A stretch of DNA of 64,000 bases from Camillea tinctor (taxonomy: Eukaryota; Ascomycota; Sordariomycetes; Xylariales; Xylariaceae). The stretch lies in contig MU394051.1 in the NCBI GenBank assembly GCA_022578605.1, positions 1,762,995-1,826,994 on the forward strand. Reading direction: 5' to 3'. Position 1 is the first letter of the stretch, and each line of letters opens with the position of its first letter. Positions 11,762 to 23,763 of this stretch are shown piece after piece. The notes beneath the pieces are model-generated. The model did no database searches, had not been told where the DNA came from, and saw nothing but the letters and a program-made list of their open reading frames with translations. Position numbers and translations under genes: made by a program.

Positions 11762-13012
11762 CTAACCCGATGAATCTAACTTGAGCATCCGTTTGAGATC
11801 GCCCTCCAGAGCAAGTATCTGCTCTGAGCGTTGGGGCGGACTAGGGTTCTTGAGGGCAGATGAAGCTGGAGCATGAGCGCTCGGGCCATGACCCGTTAAA
11901 ATAGACGCGGGGAACATGCCAGGAGGAAGCTGGGATTTGGAAGAATGTTTTTGAAATAATTGCTGTCGAGGCAGATGTTGGCGGGGTTCATGTTGCACAC
12001 GTTGAAAAGACTGATGGACGGGAGACTGCTGAGGGGAGGGTTGTTGAGTATGATATGGAGAGTGGTGTGGTGAATGTTGCGGTGAGCGGCGCTGCACCGG
12101 CTGCTGTGCAGTTGAGCCAAGCTGCCCGCTGAATAGATATCGTTTGAGGGCTTCGGAAGAAGTAAGATTGTGGTCCCGGGCAGCCGTAGGTGTAGGTGAA
12201 GCCTGCGCAGAGCCCTGGTGGGGGCGAGCTGCTTTGATACGATCTTGATACGGAGTCGAGAAAGCCGGCCCGAGAGGCTGGCCCGGAGTACCATCAAGCT
12301 CATTCGTCGAAATACCAGGGGATGCTTTTTGTTGCGTATAGATTGGGCGCCGGACTGGATGTGGGAGCGCTGCCCGAGGGAATGTATTACACCCCTGGGG
12401 CGACTCATGAGGAGGAGAGAAGGGGGCTTCGGGGCTAGCATCAGCATTTGCCGAGCTGGCTCGACGAGTCCTTGCCTTCTCTGCTCGATCAGCGCGGAAG
12501 AAGAACTCTAAGGGAGATTCATCGTTTCGCTTGACGGGAACGTCACCAGATTGGCTGTCCTCGTCGGAATCAGTGGTCGGAGGCGAAAGATCCTGAGCAG
12601 GACTCGGCTTGGGCCTCGCTTTAGGTGAAGTGGCACTTGCAACTCCTAGAAAACTCGGGATAGGCAATGCGGATGGGGCAGGAGATGCATGGAAGGTAGA
12701 GCCGGCGAAGATGGGAACCGAGGCATCATCCTTCGATAGGAAGGCAGCGCCTTCGGTGACGCCATTCTTAGTGCGGTTACGGTTACCCTTGCGCTGCTTT
12801 TGGGACATGGAAGTGGCCCTGACGAAGGGAGAACCCCCCGACGCAGACTTCTGGGGAGTAGTAGGGCTAGCTGAGCGATCGGGCTTGGGGGACGGGACAT
12901 CATTGTCAGAAGCGTACGCCTTCTGAGGAGTCTTGCGAGTCCTGCCCTGTTGTCCCTGCTGTGGGGGGCGGCGCCGGTTAGGTGTGCTCTTGTGGTTCGG
13001 TGGTTGATGCAT
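11762..13012 (-). CDS. Edc1/PNRC-like mRNA decapping activator
   Basis: Single exon, 416 residues from ATG at 13012 to TAG at 11762. The protein is almost wholly disordered and rich in Pro, Ser and Gln. It carries one diagnostic segment, FAGSTFHASPAPSALPIPSF at residues 102-121. This matches the family pattern of yeast and fission-yeast Edc1/Edc2 and animal PNRC2: an aromatic-Ala-Gly activation motif that contacts Dcp2, followed by a proline-rich stretch that binds the Dcp1 EVH1 domain. A basic N-terminus (RRRPP, KQRKGNRNRTK), an acidic SPLEFFFRADRAEKARTRR segment near 165-185 and a short helical C-terminus (ILALEGDLKRMLKL) complete it. The likely role is to stimulate cap removal by Dcp1-Dcp2 in P-bodies. 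Assignment rests on the motif; automatic annotation would probably say hypothetical or proteophosphoglycan. Confidence 0.75.
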   Translation of the reverse strand: MHQPPNHKSTPNRRRPPQQGQQGRTRKTPQKAYASDNDVPSPKPDRSASPTTPQKSASGGSPFVRATSMSQKQRKGNRNRTKNGVTEGAAFLSKDDASVPIFAGSTFHASPAPSALPIPSFLGVASATSPKARPKPSPAQDLSPPTTDSDEDSQSGDVPVKRNDESPLEFFFRADRAEKARTRRASSANADASPEAPFSPPHESPQGCNTFPRAALPHPVRRPIYTQQKASPGISTNELDGTPGQPLGPAFSTPYQDRIKAARPHQGSAQASPTPTAARDHNLTSSEALKRYLFSGQLGSTAQQPVQRRSPQHSPHHSPYHTQQPSPQQSPVHQSFQRVQHEPRQHLPRQQLFQKHSSKSQLPPGMFPASILTGHGPSAHAPASSALKNPSPPQRSEQILALEGDLKRMLKLDSSG

Positions 13013-14328
13013 GTTTTTGTGGTGACATGTATCTGGGGAAAATCGAATAAGGGATTGGGCGCAGCAAAAGGCAACCGACGATCGTATTTTTAAGAGGATG
13101 AAATGGGTGATGACGAGAGAGTCAATGCGACGTAATGCGGGGGCGAAGAGAGAGATAGAGAGAGGGAGGGAAGAGAGATAGAGAGAACAGAGGAATAAAG
13201 AGAAAAGAGATTGAAAAAGGGAGGTTGGGGGAGACGTGGGCGGTGACGTCGACTGACTAAGTCGCTAAACGGAAAATAAATGCTGGATCTATAGCAAGGG
13301 ATTTAGTAGAAGCGGAAGAGGAGAAAGGAGATTCTTGATGTAGAGGTGTTGACGGACGAGAGTGTTGTCTGCACATATTTGTTGTTGATGTTGGGAGAGA
13401 GAACGAGGGAATGGGCTCAGCGGGTTCCGTGGAAAAGAAAACAGGAAGGGCCATAGAGGGCAGCAGGGCCTGAGGGTGGGTAACCTGTGGGTAAAAGTGG
13501 CTGGTGGGTACTACTGAAACGTGCTGCGCTGTGCTTGCTGGAATCAACTGCGTTGGAGACAAGGCGCAGGCGTAAGGCTTTTTCCTTGGCAATCGTTAAT
13601 GGGAGTACCTCTGGGGTACCTAGTGAATGTAATGGGATATGCGTAGCAAGGAAGTATCTTGACAGGTAGAGTCTATCACAATAATTTCTCGTAGGCGTAG
13701 GCGCTATCGACTTATCGACTTACAACTACTATGTAGGTTAGCAGGAGGGGCAACTTGCAGCTGCTAGGCTCTACAGTGTGTCTATCAGTCCCCAAGGGCG
13801 CATTCCATGTACTTTTCACGAATCGATAGATTCACTGCGGAAGTATCTCTTTCAGACAAAGGCAGCCTAATTTCCCCGCTGCCACCACTTTCTTGATACT
13901 TTCTGATCAAAGGAAAAGTTTGATCTTATGACACAGTACTCCACACTGTACAGACCTCTGATTCTCATGTCACTTGCAACTTGACCTCCAAACTAGGCTG
14001 ACCACAAAGTAAGTACCTGGAAGGCCGCAAACCATCTGTGACGTGATAATCGATAGGATCCGATCTTCTCGTCCAAGGTTCTAAAGAAAATACTCCGCTC
14101 TTGTGCTTTTAGATTCTTTCAAGGTTTTCCAATACAACAGCTCTAGGTTAGAAAGCTTCATGTCATTAGTTTACTAGTTAACCCACCAACAAACTACCTT
14201 ATTATCATCATCATCACCACCACTACCACTACGACAATCCGCTTACCGGCAACACGCACGAGACCACCGACCTCTCGACCTATCCCGCCCAAACCCGCCC
14301 AAACCCGATATCTACTGCACGTTTCACC
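13013..14328. other. divergent promoter region between the Edc1-like gene and Rbx1
   Basis: A 1.3-kb bidirectional upstream region. It contains a GA-rich tract (13140-13230), a TGACGTCG site near 13244 and ATCATC/CACCAC runs just upstream of Rbx1. The 111-codon minus-strand frame at 13257-13592 has no family motif and probably lies in the Edc1-like leader. Confidence 0.5.
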
Positions 14329-14998
<670 letters not shown>

Positions 14999-15114
14999 TA
15001 GGTAGAGTCGAATAGATGACATGACAGAATTGAGTATATTGGGACACTATCTTGCTGCTAAAACCAATCCACCAAACCCATAGCAACCAACGTGACCATG
15101 AGCCACGATCGTGT

Positions 15115-15597
15115 TCATTGCCTTGCCAGAAGCTTCTCATCAATGACTAGGTTTTGTTGTGTACTTGTGACGGCTGGTCCACCTCCTACGGGGAGCCACT
15201 GAACGGGGTTTCGGTTGAAGAAGGGCCAAGGGGGAACGACGAGGAGAAAGGTAAGGGCTGTACCTCCCAGACCGATCTTCAGAGCGAGCGCAATATCTTG
15301 GAGAGAATAGCCAACGAGGAAGGAGATAGCCTGTTACGCAAAAAACATCATCAATTAGCGACGAATGCACTATGTGAATGTCTTGGGGATGGGGGTCAAG
15401 TACACCGGCGATCGAAAGCAAAGCGGTGGCTAGTATCTCGGCTAGTTTCTGGCCTTCAAAGTCCTATAGTAGCAGATATACTAGGTCAGCATCATATATA
15501 TATAACCTATAAGTATAGTGGTATTAGAAAGAGAGGAAGCACAAACAATCTGACCATCCACTACATCCCGGACCTGATCCAAAAGTTGTTCAGCCAT
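15115..15597 (-). CDS. SPC1: signal peptidase complex subunit Spc1 (SPC12 family)
   Basis: Three exons (15547-15597, 15404-15463, 15115-15330) give 108 residues. The product starts MAEQLLDQVRDVVDGQIDFE and continues with GQKLAEILATALLSIAG. Two membrane helices follow, about residues 24-48 and 58-73, with FLVGYSLQDI between them. The signature LTFLLVVPPWPFFNRNPV and a short hydrophilic tail end it. This is the SPC12 pattern: both termini cytosolic, two helices, and a role in restricting signal peptidase to correct substrates at the ER. Introns of 83 and 73 nt carry branch-like ctgac and ctaat. The gene sits tail-to-tail with Rbx1. Because the exons are short, it is easy to miss when scanning single frames. 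Confidence 0.93.
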
Positions 15598-16549
15598 GTT
15601 CGATGTGTTCAACCAAACCGGTATTGGGAATTGGTATATTAAAAGGCAAAATAGTTGATATCGAGATGCATTGACGGATGGAGGGAATGTATTGTAATTA
15701 GTAAGAAGGCTGTTCGGTTGTTAGGAAACGTGGTGACTTTCAGCAGCGCAAGGCCAACCAATCACAGGACTAGTAGGAGAGAGGTTAGAGGGGGGGGGGC
15801 TTGTCATAGTACGCTACTAGGTTAGTAGATAGCCCAGGTACTTTAGTGTAGGTGTACGGATAAGCCTGCCGAGCCAATCCTCAGGTACTCAAAGCATTAT
15901 CTAGTAAGAGTGGAAGTGGCCACTAGGGGAATTGCCAGATGGGCCTGAATTTTGTTTTATTTTACTAGGGAAACATCGCCGGTCTAGGTCGCGATCACTG
16001 CCGACTGAGTAATTCCATTTGGCATGAGTAGGTACTGTGTTTCAAGAGAAGCTTATAGTATTACATAATTATACATCTATGCTAATATTAAGTAAAGAAA
16101 AACCTCAAGTACAAAGTACACTAAAAAAGAAACAGTGGGGATCGGGAGAGAAATTGTTTGAAAAAAAAACCCCCCAAGCTAAAAAAGAATAACCCAGCCA
16201 AACAAGAATTTTCGCCGCTTGTGGCTGCTTCCATCGAATCAAGAAACAGCGCAAAGTCCCAGATGTCGCAAGTCTTTATTGATCTTGACCCCAACCCAAG
16301 CTACATCTGAACCTAAATATTTTTTTTTCTCTCCCTCCCACTTCTTCCCATCCACATACAAACTGTAGTGTACCTTTTTTGCACTTCTGACATTCACTGC
16401 ATCTGCATCGCGCGACACAAGAACACACAACATTAAACTAAACAGTTCAATTAACTATCCGTTTTGAGTAGGTTGTCAGATTGTTTTGTTTTGCATTCTT
16501 TTTCTTTCTTTGATCATTGGCAAAAAAGTTGCAAGTTACATCTTGCATC

Positions 16550-16771
16550 TTACACTAACATCTCCGCCCAACCAGACCCGTCATCTGAATCGGGATCGAC
16601 AGTCCAGTCGTATGTAGTGTACCAAATACTTATACGCATCACCAGATTTGTTTCTGTCGGACGACTCAACCACCAGTAATATCCTTCGAGTTTAAACTGC
16701 GATATATCCCACTTCGCTTCTCTTCCCACTCCACGCCTTTGAGGGTTTTGTCTTAGAGATAAATAATACAC
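16550..16771 (-). other. weak coding-like frame, function unknown
   Basis: The minus frame ends in a Tyr/Trp-rich, non-repetitive segment containing KWDISQFKLEGYYWWLSRP and ISIWYTTYDWTVDPDSDDG, then a stop at 16550. There is no in-frame ATG near its start, and a stop lies just upstream, so it would need an upstream exon that I could not place. It may be the last exon of a small gene, a relic or chance. No family is recognised. Confidence 0.2.
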
Positions 16772-17310
16772 CCATTTTTAGCTAGCTAGCCAGCCACCTA
16801 CGGAATCCAACAGAGTCTCTTGGGCTTTACAAGCTACACTATCTTTTCCCCGTCACCTCTAGTTCTTCCTAGCGGGTCGACCGCAGAACTCTATAATACC
16901 ACCAAGTTGGCGGGCCTTAACCAGGACAAGTTCTCTTTCTCGCGACCGCTTCTTGGCCCTCTCTGCTGGGTCTTCAGCGGCGTCAACAAGAAGCCTCCCT
17001 AATTGGACTGGCTCCCATCTGCGATTTTGACATCACCACCTCTTTTTCCAGTACCACCACACCCGCACCACGCTTGGTTTGCCCTAGCTTTGGATTTTTG
17101 GGGGTGTTTATTCACTATTGGTATCGAGTCCAAGTCGGACTCCTATTTCAGCAGCAGTTGGCGTGCTGCCACGCCCGCTGCTATCTGCGAATGCTGTCTG
17201 GCTGAAATTGTCACACACTATGTGCGCCTTCCCCTAGTTGCCACGCGGAAGGCTTTCCTCAACCGGTGTACACCAAATCCTCCCAGCGCCAGGTCTATCT
17301 CTCCTAGGGC

Positions 17311-17352
17311 GGTCCTCACGGTCCTCACGGTCCTCACGGTCCTCGCGGTCCT
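17311..17352. repeat. 9-bp tandem repeat (GGTCCTCAC)
   Basis: About 4.6 copies of GGTCCTCAC (the last is GGTCCTCGC), about 80 bp upstream of the transporter start codon and so probably in its 5' leader. Confidence 0.85.
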
Positions 17353-17430
17353 AACCGCCGTTGTGTCAACAATCCAACTTTCCATCTAGGTAGAAACAAC
17401 GAACGATATATTAGATAAATCTCTTTCATC

Positions 17431-19366
17431 ATGTCCGATAACGGAGAGGGAAGCTCTGGCAGGGGCTATCAAACCCCAGTGCCTGAGCTTGATGACCACC
17501 GCAACCAGAGCACCTCAGTCCAGAGGCTGGACCGGCCCCGCCGTGGCACAGTCGACACTCTGTATGGTTCGGGCCAGCACCTAGAAGTCAGCAGCCCCTT
17601 TCCCACCGCTGAAATTAGGGTGCGGGACTTTGAAGAGGCTGTTATTGATGACGATGACGGGAACCCGTCTCCACTCTCCCCCCATGGCCGCCGACCAACA
17701 TTTAACTCTACCACCGATCAGCAGCGAGCTGTCTCGCCACCCAACTCTGTCAAGGCTTTTGCCGAAGCCCGCCGTCGCGAACGTGCCCTCTCCAACTCGG
17801 ATGGCCGTGCACTTGGGGAAGATGGTGAAGCACTCCGGCGAACCTACTCTTCTGTCAGCCGGAGCAGCCACCGAAGTCAGCGTTCTCGACACAGCAAGCC
17901 TGTTACCTTTACTGCGGATGATGGTGCTAGCCTGGCAACCAACAAGACAGCAGAGGAGGATGTATGTTTTCCCGTGCCAGACGAGCATCAGAATGATCAA
18001 TTGTATATCGATTTCGACTATTTAGAAAACTTTATTGCTTCCGAGAATGCCATACGCAAGGAGGGTTTGGAGGCCCAGGAGGCCGGTCGGATATTTTCCA
18101 ATCTTCAGTCAAGCGCCCAGGCCCAACAAGATATACCTATGGTCACGGTTGATGGCGATATTCTGAACATCCCATCTGGTTCCGAGATCGACGAGAAATC
18201 AATAACGGCTGAGTCTGAGGAGCCCGAACAGCCTCAAGCCGAAAAGGAACCCCACGATCCGAATAGGTTCTCCTTCTTTTCCTCTGCCTGGGAGTCTACC
18301 ATCCATGCCGCTGAGTTTGGAGATCTCGTTCTTCCTGGTGAGGATGTGCGAGGGCTTTTTACATTTCCTCGCGATGAGCCTGACGGTGTCTGGTGGTTGA
18401 ATGTTAACAGCCCCACCAAAGAAGAGGTCCAGGTTTTGTGCAAGGCATTTGGTGTGCATCCCCTAACGATCGAGGATATCGCTACTCAAGAAGCCCGTGA
18501 GAAGATTGAGATCTTTCCTTCGTATTACTTTGCGTGCTTCAGATCGTTCCGCACTGTCATGGAAGAGGACGGTCTAGAATACGAACCTTATAACATTTAT
18601 GTGGTCGTCTTTCGCGAGGGCACCCTCAGCTTCAGCTTCCAGCCGAACAAGCATGCTACACTAGTTCGAAAGAGGATCGCTAGTCTGAAAGAATACGTCT
18701 CATTGAGCAGTGATTGGATCTGCTATGCTCTCATGTACGCTTTTCATTTCCACATATCTAAGATTCTATGCTAATTTCCCTGTCAGTGACAACATTGTAG
18801 ACTCATTTGCCCCCGAGATCCATCGCATCGAGAATTCTACCGAGGCCATCGAAGATTCTGTCTTTGTGGCGCGCCCAGACGATATGCACAAATTCCTCCG
18901 CCGGCTTGGGATTGTCCGCAAGAACACGCTTGGCCTCATGCGGGTCCTCGGTGGCAAGGCAGATGTTCTCAAGGGCTTCACTAAGCGCTGCAATGAGAAT
19001 TACAAAGTCACGCCACGAATGGATATCGGCTTGTACCTGGGCGATATACAGGATCATGTTGTCACGATGATGACAAACCTAACCCATTTCGAGAAGATCC
19101 TATCCCGTGCTCACAGCAACTACCTCGCTCAGTTGACTATCGATAGTATCACGCAAGGTACGCAAACGAATGCCGGCCTTAGCAAGATTACGTTCATTGC
19201 TACCATAATTGTTCCGCTCAATATTATTACGGGCCTTTTTGGTATGAACGTCAAAGTGCCGTGGAGGGATGATGACACTCTAGTTGCATTTGGAGGAATT
19301 TGTGCCTTCTTAATTACTCTCGTTCTTTGCGGCTTGATTGTAGCTAAGCGAATGCGGTTCATTTAA
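17431..19366 (+). CDS. MNR2: CorA-family magnesium transporter, Mnr2/Alr type
   Basis: Two exons (17431-18734 and 18787-19366; 52-nt intron) encode 627 residues. A long Ser/Arg/acidic cytosolic N-terminus of about 250 residues precedes the CorA domain, which includes GVWWLNVNSPTKEEVQVLC, FGVHPLTIEDI, NIYVVVFREGTLSFSF, LRRLGIVRKNTLGLMRVL and MDIGLYLGDIQDHVVTM. Two C-terminal membrane helices (about 570-587 and 604-622) flank the signature Gly-Met-Asn at 587-589 in GLFGMNVKVPW. The GMN motif defines Mg-selective CorA/Alr/Mnr2 channels. The extended N-terminus and the short tail after the second helix fit the fungal Alr/Mnr2 branch; in yeast Mnr2 releases vacuolar Mg while Alr1 is at the plasma membrane. 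Mnr2 over Alr is a judgement from recalled motifs. Confidence 0.9.
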
Positions 19367-21223
19367 ATGTTTAATAGGAGATACCAAGTACAACTGATTC
19401 TCTCCAGAAGTTGGTGAGGTTGGTTTTTAGTATAGTGCAGCTCAAGGCCAGAGGTTGGAAAGTTATAAGGATTGCGGATTCTTATAGCATCGATTCCTCT
19501 TTTCGCGTTGATTTACCCACGCCACCCCAACACCTGTGCATCTAAGCATCGCTACTAGATCTTTTTGCACGTTATGTTCAATAGTAATATAGCATCGAGA
19601 AATACAAAATGTCTAGAGAGAAAAACCTTGCCTTTTCTATTCACTATGTGATAAACCCCCACGCTACAAATATTGGCGTATAGGAGCTATATAGACGCTT
19701 ATCCTAAAAAGCCGAGTGGCGCCGGCCTAGTCGTGGTACATGGTATGACCGACCTACCTACACTACCTAAAGCCTTGTCCGATCTCGTATACGACGGAAG
19801 GAACCTCTTATTATAGATGCATAGTCAGGTACTATAAGGTGATAACGAATTCTAGTCTAAGCTAATAAATGTCTTGATATGTACGGACATGAATGATCAT
19901 TGTAATAGACCAGCCAGATACGAACATGCAAAACAGACCGAGTACACCGTATTATCGGCTGAATCATAAGCGATAGCTTATGAATATAGACGTTTTATTT
20001 ATTTTTCCCAAGCACCTTTACGGCAAGGAATAATAATGATAATATCGGTTCCCCACTCCTAGTCCCCATGGGCTAGTTGGCTGTAGGCATACGGGGTGGT
20101 TGGGAGGTAGGTTGACTGGCTACTTTGATAACTTATGTCGGGATACGCCGAAGCATATTTTGTTTTTATAAATAAATACGGTGAAGGGGAGATGGATGGG
20201 TAGACGGATGGGCCATAGACTTTATCAGGAAATCACGTTTTCTCTGGGCGGAAGCTCGTAATACGAGGGGGACGAAGAGGGACAGGAGAAGAAGTACGGT
20301 AGAAATAGAGGGAAAGAATTTAGAAAGACAAGATCGGAAGACAGAATGGTGTTAAGAAATAACAACGGAAGATTCAACGAGGATATCAAGTCATCATCTG
20401 TGTGGGAAGAGGAAGGGGTTTAGTAAAAGCATAGAAACACGGATGGCCAGTTGGCTTTACGTACATATATATATAGAAGATATATGTTTACTTGGTGCTC
20501 ACTTACCTAAGATATCTTTTTTTATAGATCACAAAGGTAAGTTAAATTCTAGATACGAACTATCCCTTCATGCTGACATCCCCATCTCCCTCCCATTCCC
20601 CAAGAGCCGGGAAGGGAAAAAAATTAAGGAGGCGCATGATCAGAAGTGAGGCCTCTCAGTTTACAGCCAAACCAACCAATCAGTCATCGTTGACCGTTCA
20701 CCTGCCACTTCACCACCACCACCCATTATGACTTGCATAAACCGAACTTATCTAATTAATATGAACGACAGGCTGAGAGCCCCGGGTCGAGAAATTAGTC
20801 AGGTCCAACCTACCTATTGTTACATGTTGAGGGGGGCAAAGAAATAAATCGAAAAGGTTAAAAAAAAGATATTCTCGTATAAATCTTTCTATAGCCTTTC
20901 TTTTCTTACCAGGTAAAAAGGTAGTTCCATTCTATTCTATTAGATGGAATGGTGTAGTAAGTAGGTAGTATGTTCCATATGCATGCATCCTCCTCCCCTC
21001 CCATCCTCCAAAATGTAAGTAACCGACAGGCCTACTTAACCGAACCTCCAACATCGAAAATGCTTTATTAGTAAGGTATAATAATAGCACGTGTCCGATC
21101 TCGTGATCAACCAAACCCAGGCCGCAGAGTCCGTATCGGATTCGGGTTGTTGGAGGAAGTTCGGTAAGCAGTAATCCACTTGCCTGACATCCGACCTAAC
21201 CTACCGGGTTAAATCAGTAGTAG

Positions 21224-21253
21224 GTGCATGTGTGTGCGTGTGTGCGCGCGCGT
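21224..21253. repeat. alternating purine-pyrimidine tract (GT/GC)n
   Basis: Thirty bases of nearly strict purine/pyrimidine alternation with a CGCGCGCG core, the kind of sequence prone to left-handed (Z) DNA under negative supercoiling. Confidence 0.6.
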
Positions 21254-21494
21254 CTAAGTACGTAATTACTAAGGGGTAAAAAAGAAACCGAGGAAAAGAA
21301 ATCCGGTGGTTATTTCCATTTCCCATTTTTTAGAGTTATTTTGTGTGGTTTTGTTTTGTTTCGTTTCGTTTCATTGAGCTATCCGATCTCTCTATCAAAA
21401 ATAGAAATGGACTTACCCGAGGAACCGCGCCAAGCTAAAAACAAATGGTACCGTTTTCTATACGAAACGGCAACCGCCCCAAAAGAAAAAAAAA

Positions 21495-21514
21495 GGGGAG
21501 GGGAGGGGAGGGGG
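21495..21514 (+). other. G-quadruplex-forming sequence
   Basis: Four consecutive runs of 4-5 guanines separated by single adenines. One-nucleotide loops are the most stable class of intramolecular G-quadruplex. It is preceded by a poly-A-rich run. Confidence 0.65.
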
Positions 21515-23439
21515 TATATGTCCCCTCGGTATATAGCGGAGTTTAGATCATCCCTTTTAAAGGGCATGTGATTCTGTTTGTGCTAGGTATTGTATGCTAG
21601 GTAGGTAGATAGGTTATAGCATAGTATAGTATGACGAGATAAAAGTCGGGTGGTATAGGCAGGTAGGCCTTTTGCTAGCACGATGGCATGGGCTTGGGGA
21701 GAAGAAAAGTTCTTTGCATGAGGCGGCTAGGGAATACGATGTTTGATGTTGCACGATGTTTCCGATATTGCAACCCTATCTGCATCGCTTGTTTGTATCT
21801 GTTTCTCTTCAGAACCCTAGTCATTCAGCTGTATGTTTCTTGTAGGACATGCTCGTTCTAGAATACCAGGTATCTTCATGATGTATCATTGCTATCTATA
21901 CGTCCGTACATGGGCCATATGCAACCATTCTCGGGATGAAGTCATAACTATCCCCTCTTCGTTTCATCCGGGACGGAGCAAAGATTAGACTTATTAGCCT
22001 AGTCAATAACTTAGGTTAGGAAGTAGACCACATGGGCATAAGGAAGGACAGTGCCTGTTTATCGTAGACAAAGATACCATAGTGTTTAATACACGTTACA
22101 TAATTAGTCCTATGTGGATGTATCTTGCACAATAGAAGAGAGTAGGTATTAGATTTAGTCACCCGGCCGACATTATGCCTACGCAGTTCTAGAGTAGAAC
22201 TAATGAATAGCATCACCTTTTTGGGTTTGTACAGGACAAAAGACAGGGAGGGGCCGAGAGGGGGGCTGGGGTAGAAGATTAGTTCAGCCAATGACTTACC
22301 TATACCAGACTTCATGAACGACTATCTCGGGGGGGCCCGGACCTAGTACCGTCGAGGAGGTTCGATCACGTTGTAACTGGCCCTCCACAGTTGAAGCTCC
22401 ATGCTACTTAGCCGCCGACCTTTACTAGGTGACAAGGAACTCGCGGGTGAGCCAAGTACCCTATCTGACCATGAAGTCGATCCCCAAGACCGGGGTGGGT
22501 TCTGATGGAGTCTGTGATACTCAGGGCGCTAGTGGTCACTATGCATGATAATGATATTCCGGTACCATCGTTGTGCGTACACTGGATCTTGGATGTCGCC
22601 TAAATCCTCCGGAAGCTTAATTATGTTCTCGTTACCACCACTGCTTTATCCTCCCCGCGCGACCCAACTAGGATTCTCAGTTTTAGTAGAGGGCTATGTG
22701 GACCAGGGGTCCCAATTATGCATGAGACCTGGTAGTGTTAAGTATGAATCGATCATGGAGGGGACTTTTTATTACTTTCTCATTCGTTAGTGTCCGAGAG
22801 GCCGTAGAGTGTGTCCTCGAACCCGAGCTGACGTGCCTAGATATTGTATGGCCCCTAGACTTTCCAATGGGTGGATGCAAAAGCGAACCTTGGTCGCAGG
22901 TACCCGTCCAGGAACAAGATATCTAGCAGGGGTTGCACGTGCAGAGATTCCACTCGTTCTTCCGGCTCGACCTAATGTAGCTAGAGACTACACATAGGAC
23001 GCATCGGCCATGCCCTTTAACTTTTCAGGAATGGTGTGGCATCGTTGTTTCCGCCGTCGCGCGTTAGGCACAAGAGGGTATTCCGCTCGCTCTTTAGTCC
23101 TGAGAAACGGAAGAGGCCCACAGTGACCAGTTGTATGTTGTCACAGAAGGTGATATAGTTACCGACTGCAGCATATGGCATATGCTCGATGTTAGCGACT
23201 AGAGCGGAACATACAGCCGATCCTGTGGATATCGGAACGTTTTGTCCAATGTAATAGCTCCGAATTTAGTCATAGGTGATAGTCCGGAGGGACTGAGGTT
23301 TCGAAGACCTCGTATTTCACATGTACGGACTCCGGGGCGTGCTAGCCGTAAGACGGCGGATTCCAGCTCGGAGCTCGGGTAGCAGTACAGAGAATATCTG
23401 AAACGAAGCGATCTACGTTGCCCTCTCTTGCCCGCTGAC

Positions 23440-23763
23440 AAATCGGTCGCTACTATGCTCTTGATGAGCTCGAGATTCGACTAAGTCGTTGATGTTGCGC
23501 ATCGGTTGGATGACCCGACGTTGTTGACGATGATGATGGCATTTTCAGTCAATGTTAACGTTAACTAAAGATAGCATTTGTGTAAAGTTCTGACTGGGAT
23601 CTGCGATAGCTGAGCCCCAACGGCCGTCATAGCGTGCTAGGTCCATATTCGCAATGACTTTGACTAGCCCTGTTCGTATACCCTGTTCATGTGCCCCGGT
23701 CGTTAGTTTGAGGCTTGTCACAACCTTCCCACTTCTTAGCGTTGAACAGAATAATTAGGTAAC
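23440..23763 (-). pseudogene. decayed coding-like patch, family unknown
   Basis: The minus strand reads openly for about 70 codons to a stop at 23545, including TGLVKVIANMDLARYDGRWG and SAIADPSQNFTQML. The next frame then continues with TENAIIIVNNVGSSNRCATS and, after another stop, SNLELIKSIVATDLS. The adjoining protein-like segments in shifted frames, with no start codon or splice solution, suggest a gene broken by frameshift and stop mutations. I cannot name the family. It may also be chance. Confidence 0.25.

Larger units (their letters stand above)
15598..17430. other. divergent upstream region between Spc1 and the Mnr2-like gene
   Basis: A 1.8-kb region holding the promoters of Spc1 (-) and the Mg transporter (+). 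Poly-A and poly-C runs occur near 16160-16180. The block just upstream of 17431 is GC-richer and pyrimidine-rich and is probably the transporter's leader. One weak minus-strand frame is listed separately. Confidence 0.5.

Noticed and set aside
13257..13592. 111-codon minus-strand frame upstream of the Edc1-like gene
   Set aside because: Pro/Ser-rich, no family motif; more likely the leader of the Edc1-like mRNA.
15154..15642. 162-codon plus-strand frame
   Set aside because: Shadow of the spliced Spc1 gene on the opposite strand, whose three exons match the SPC12 family.
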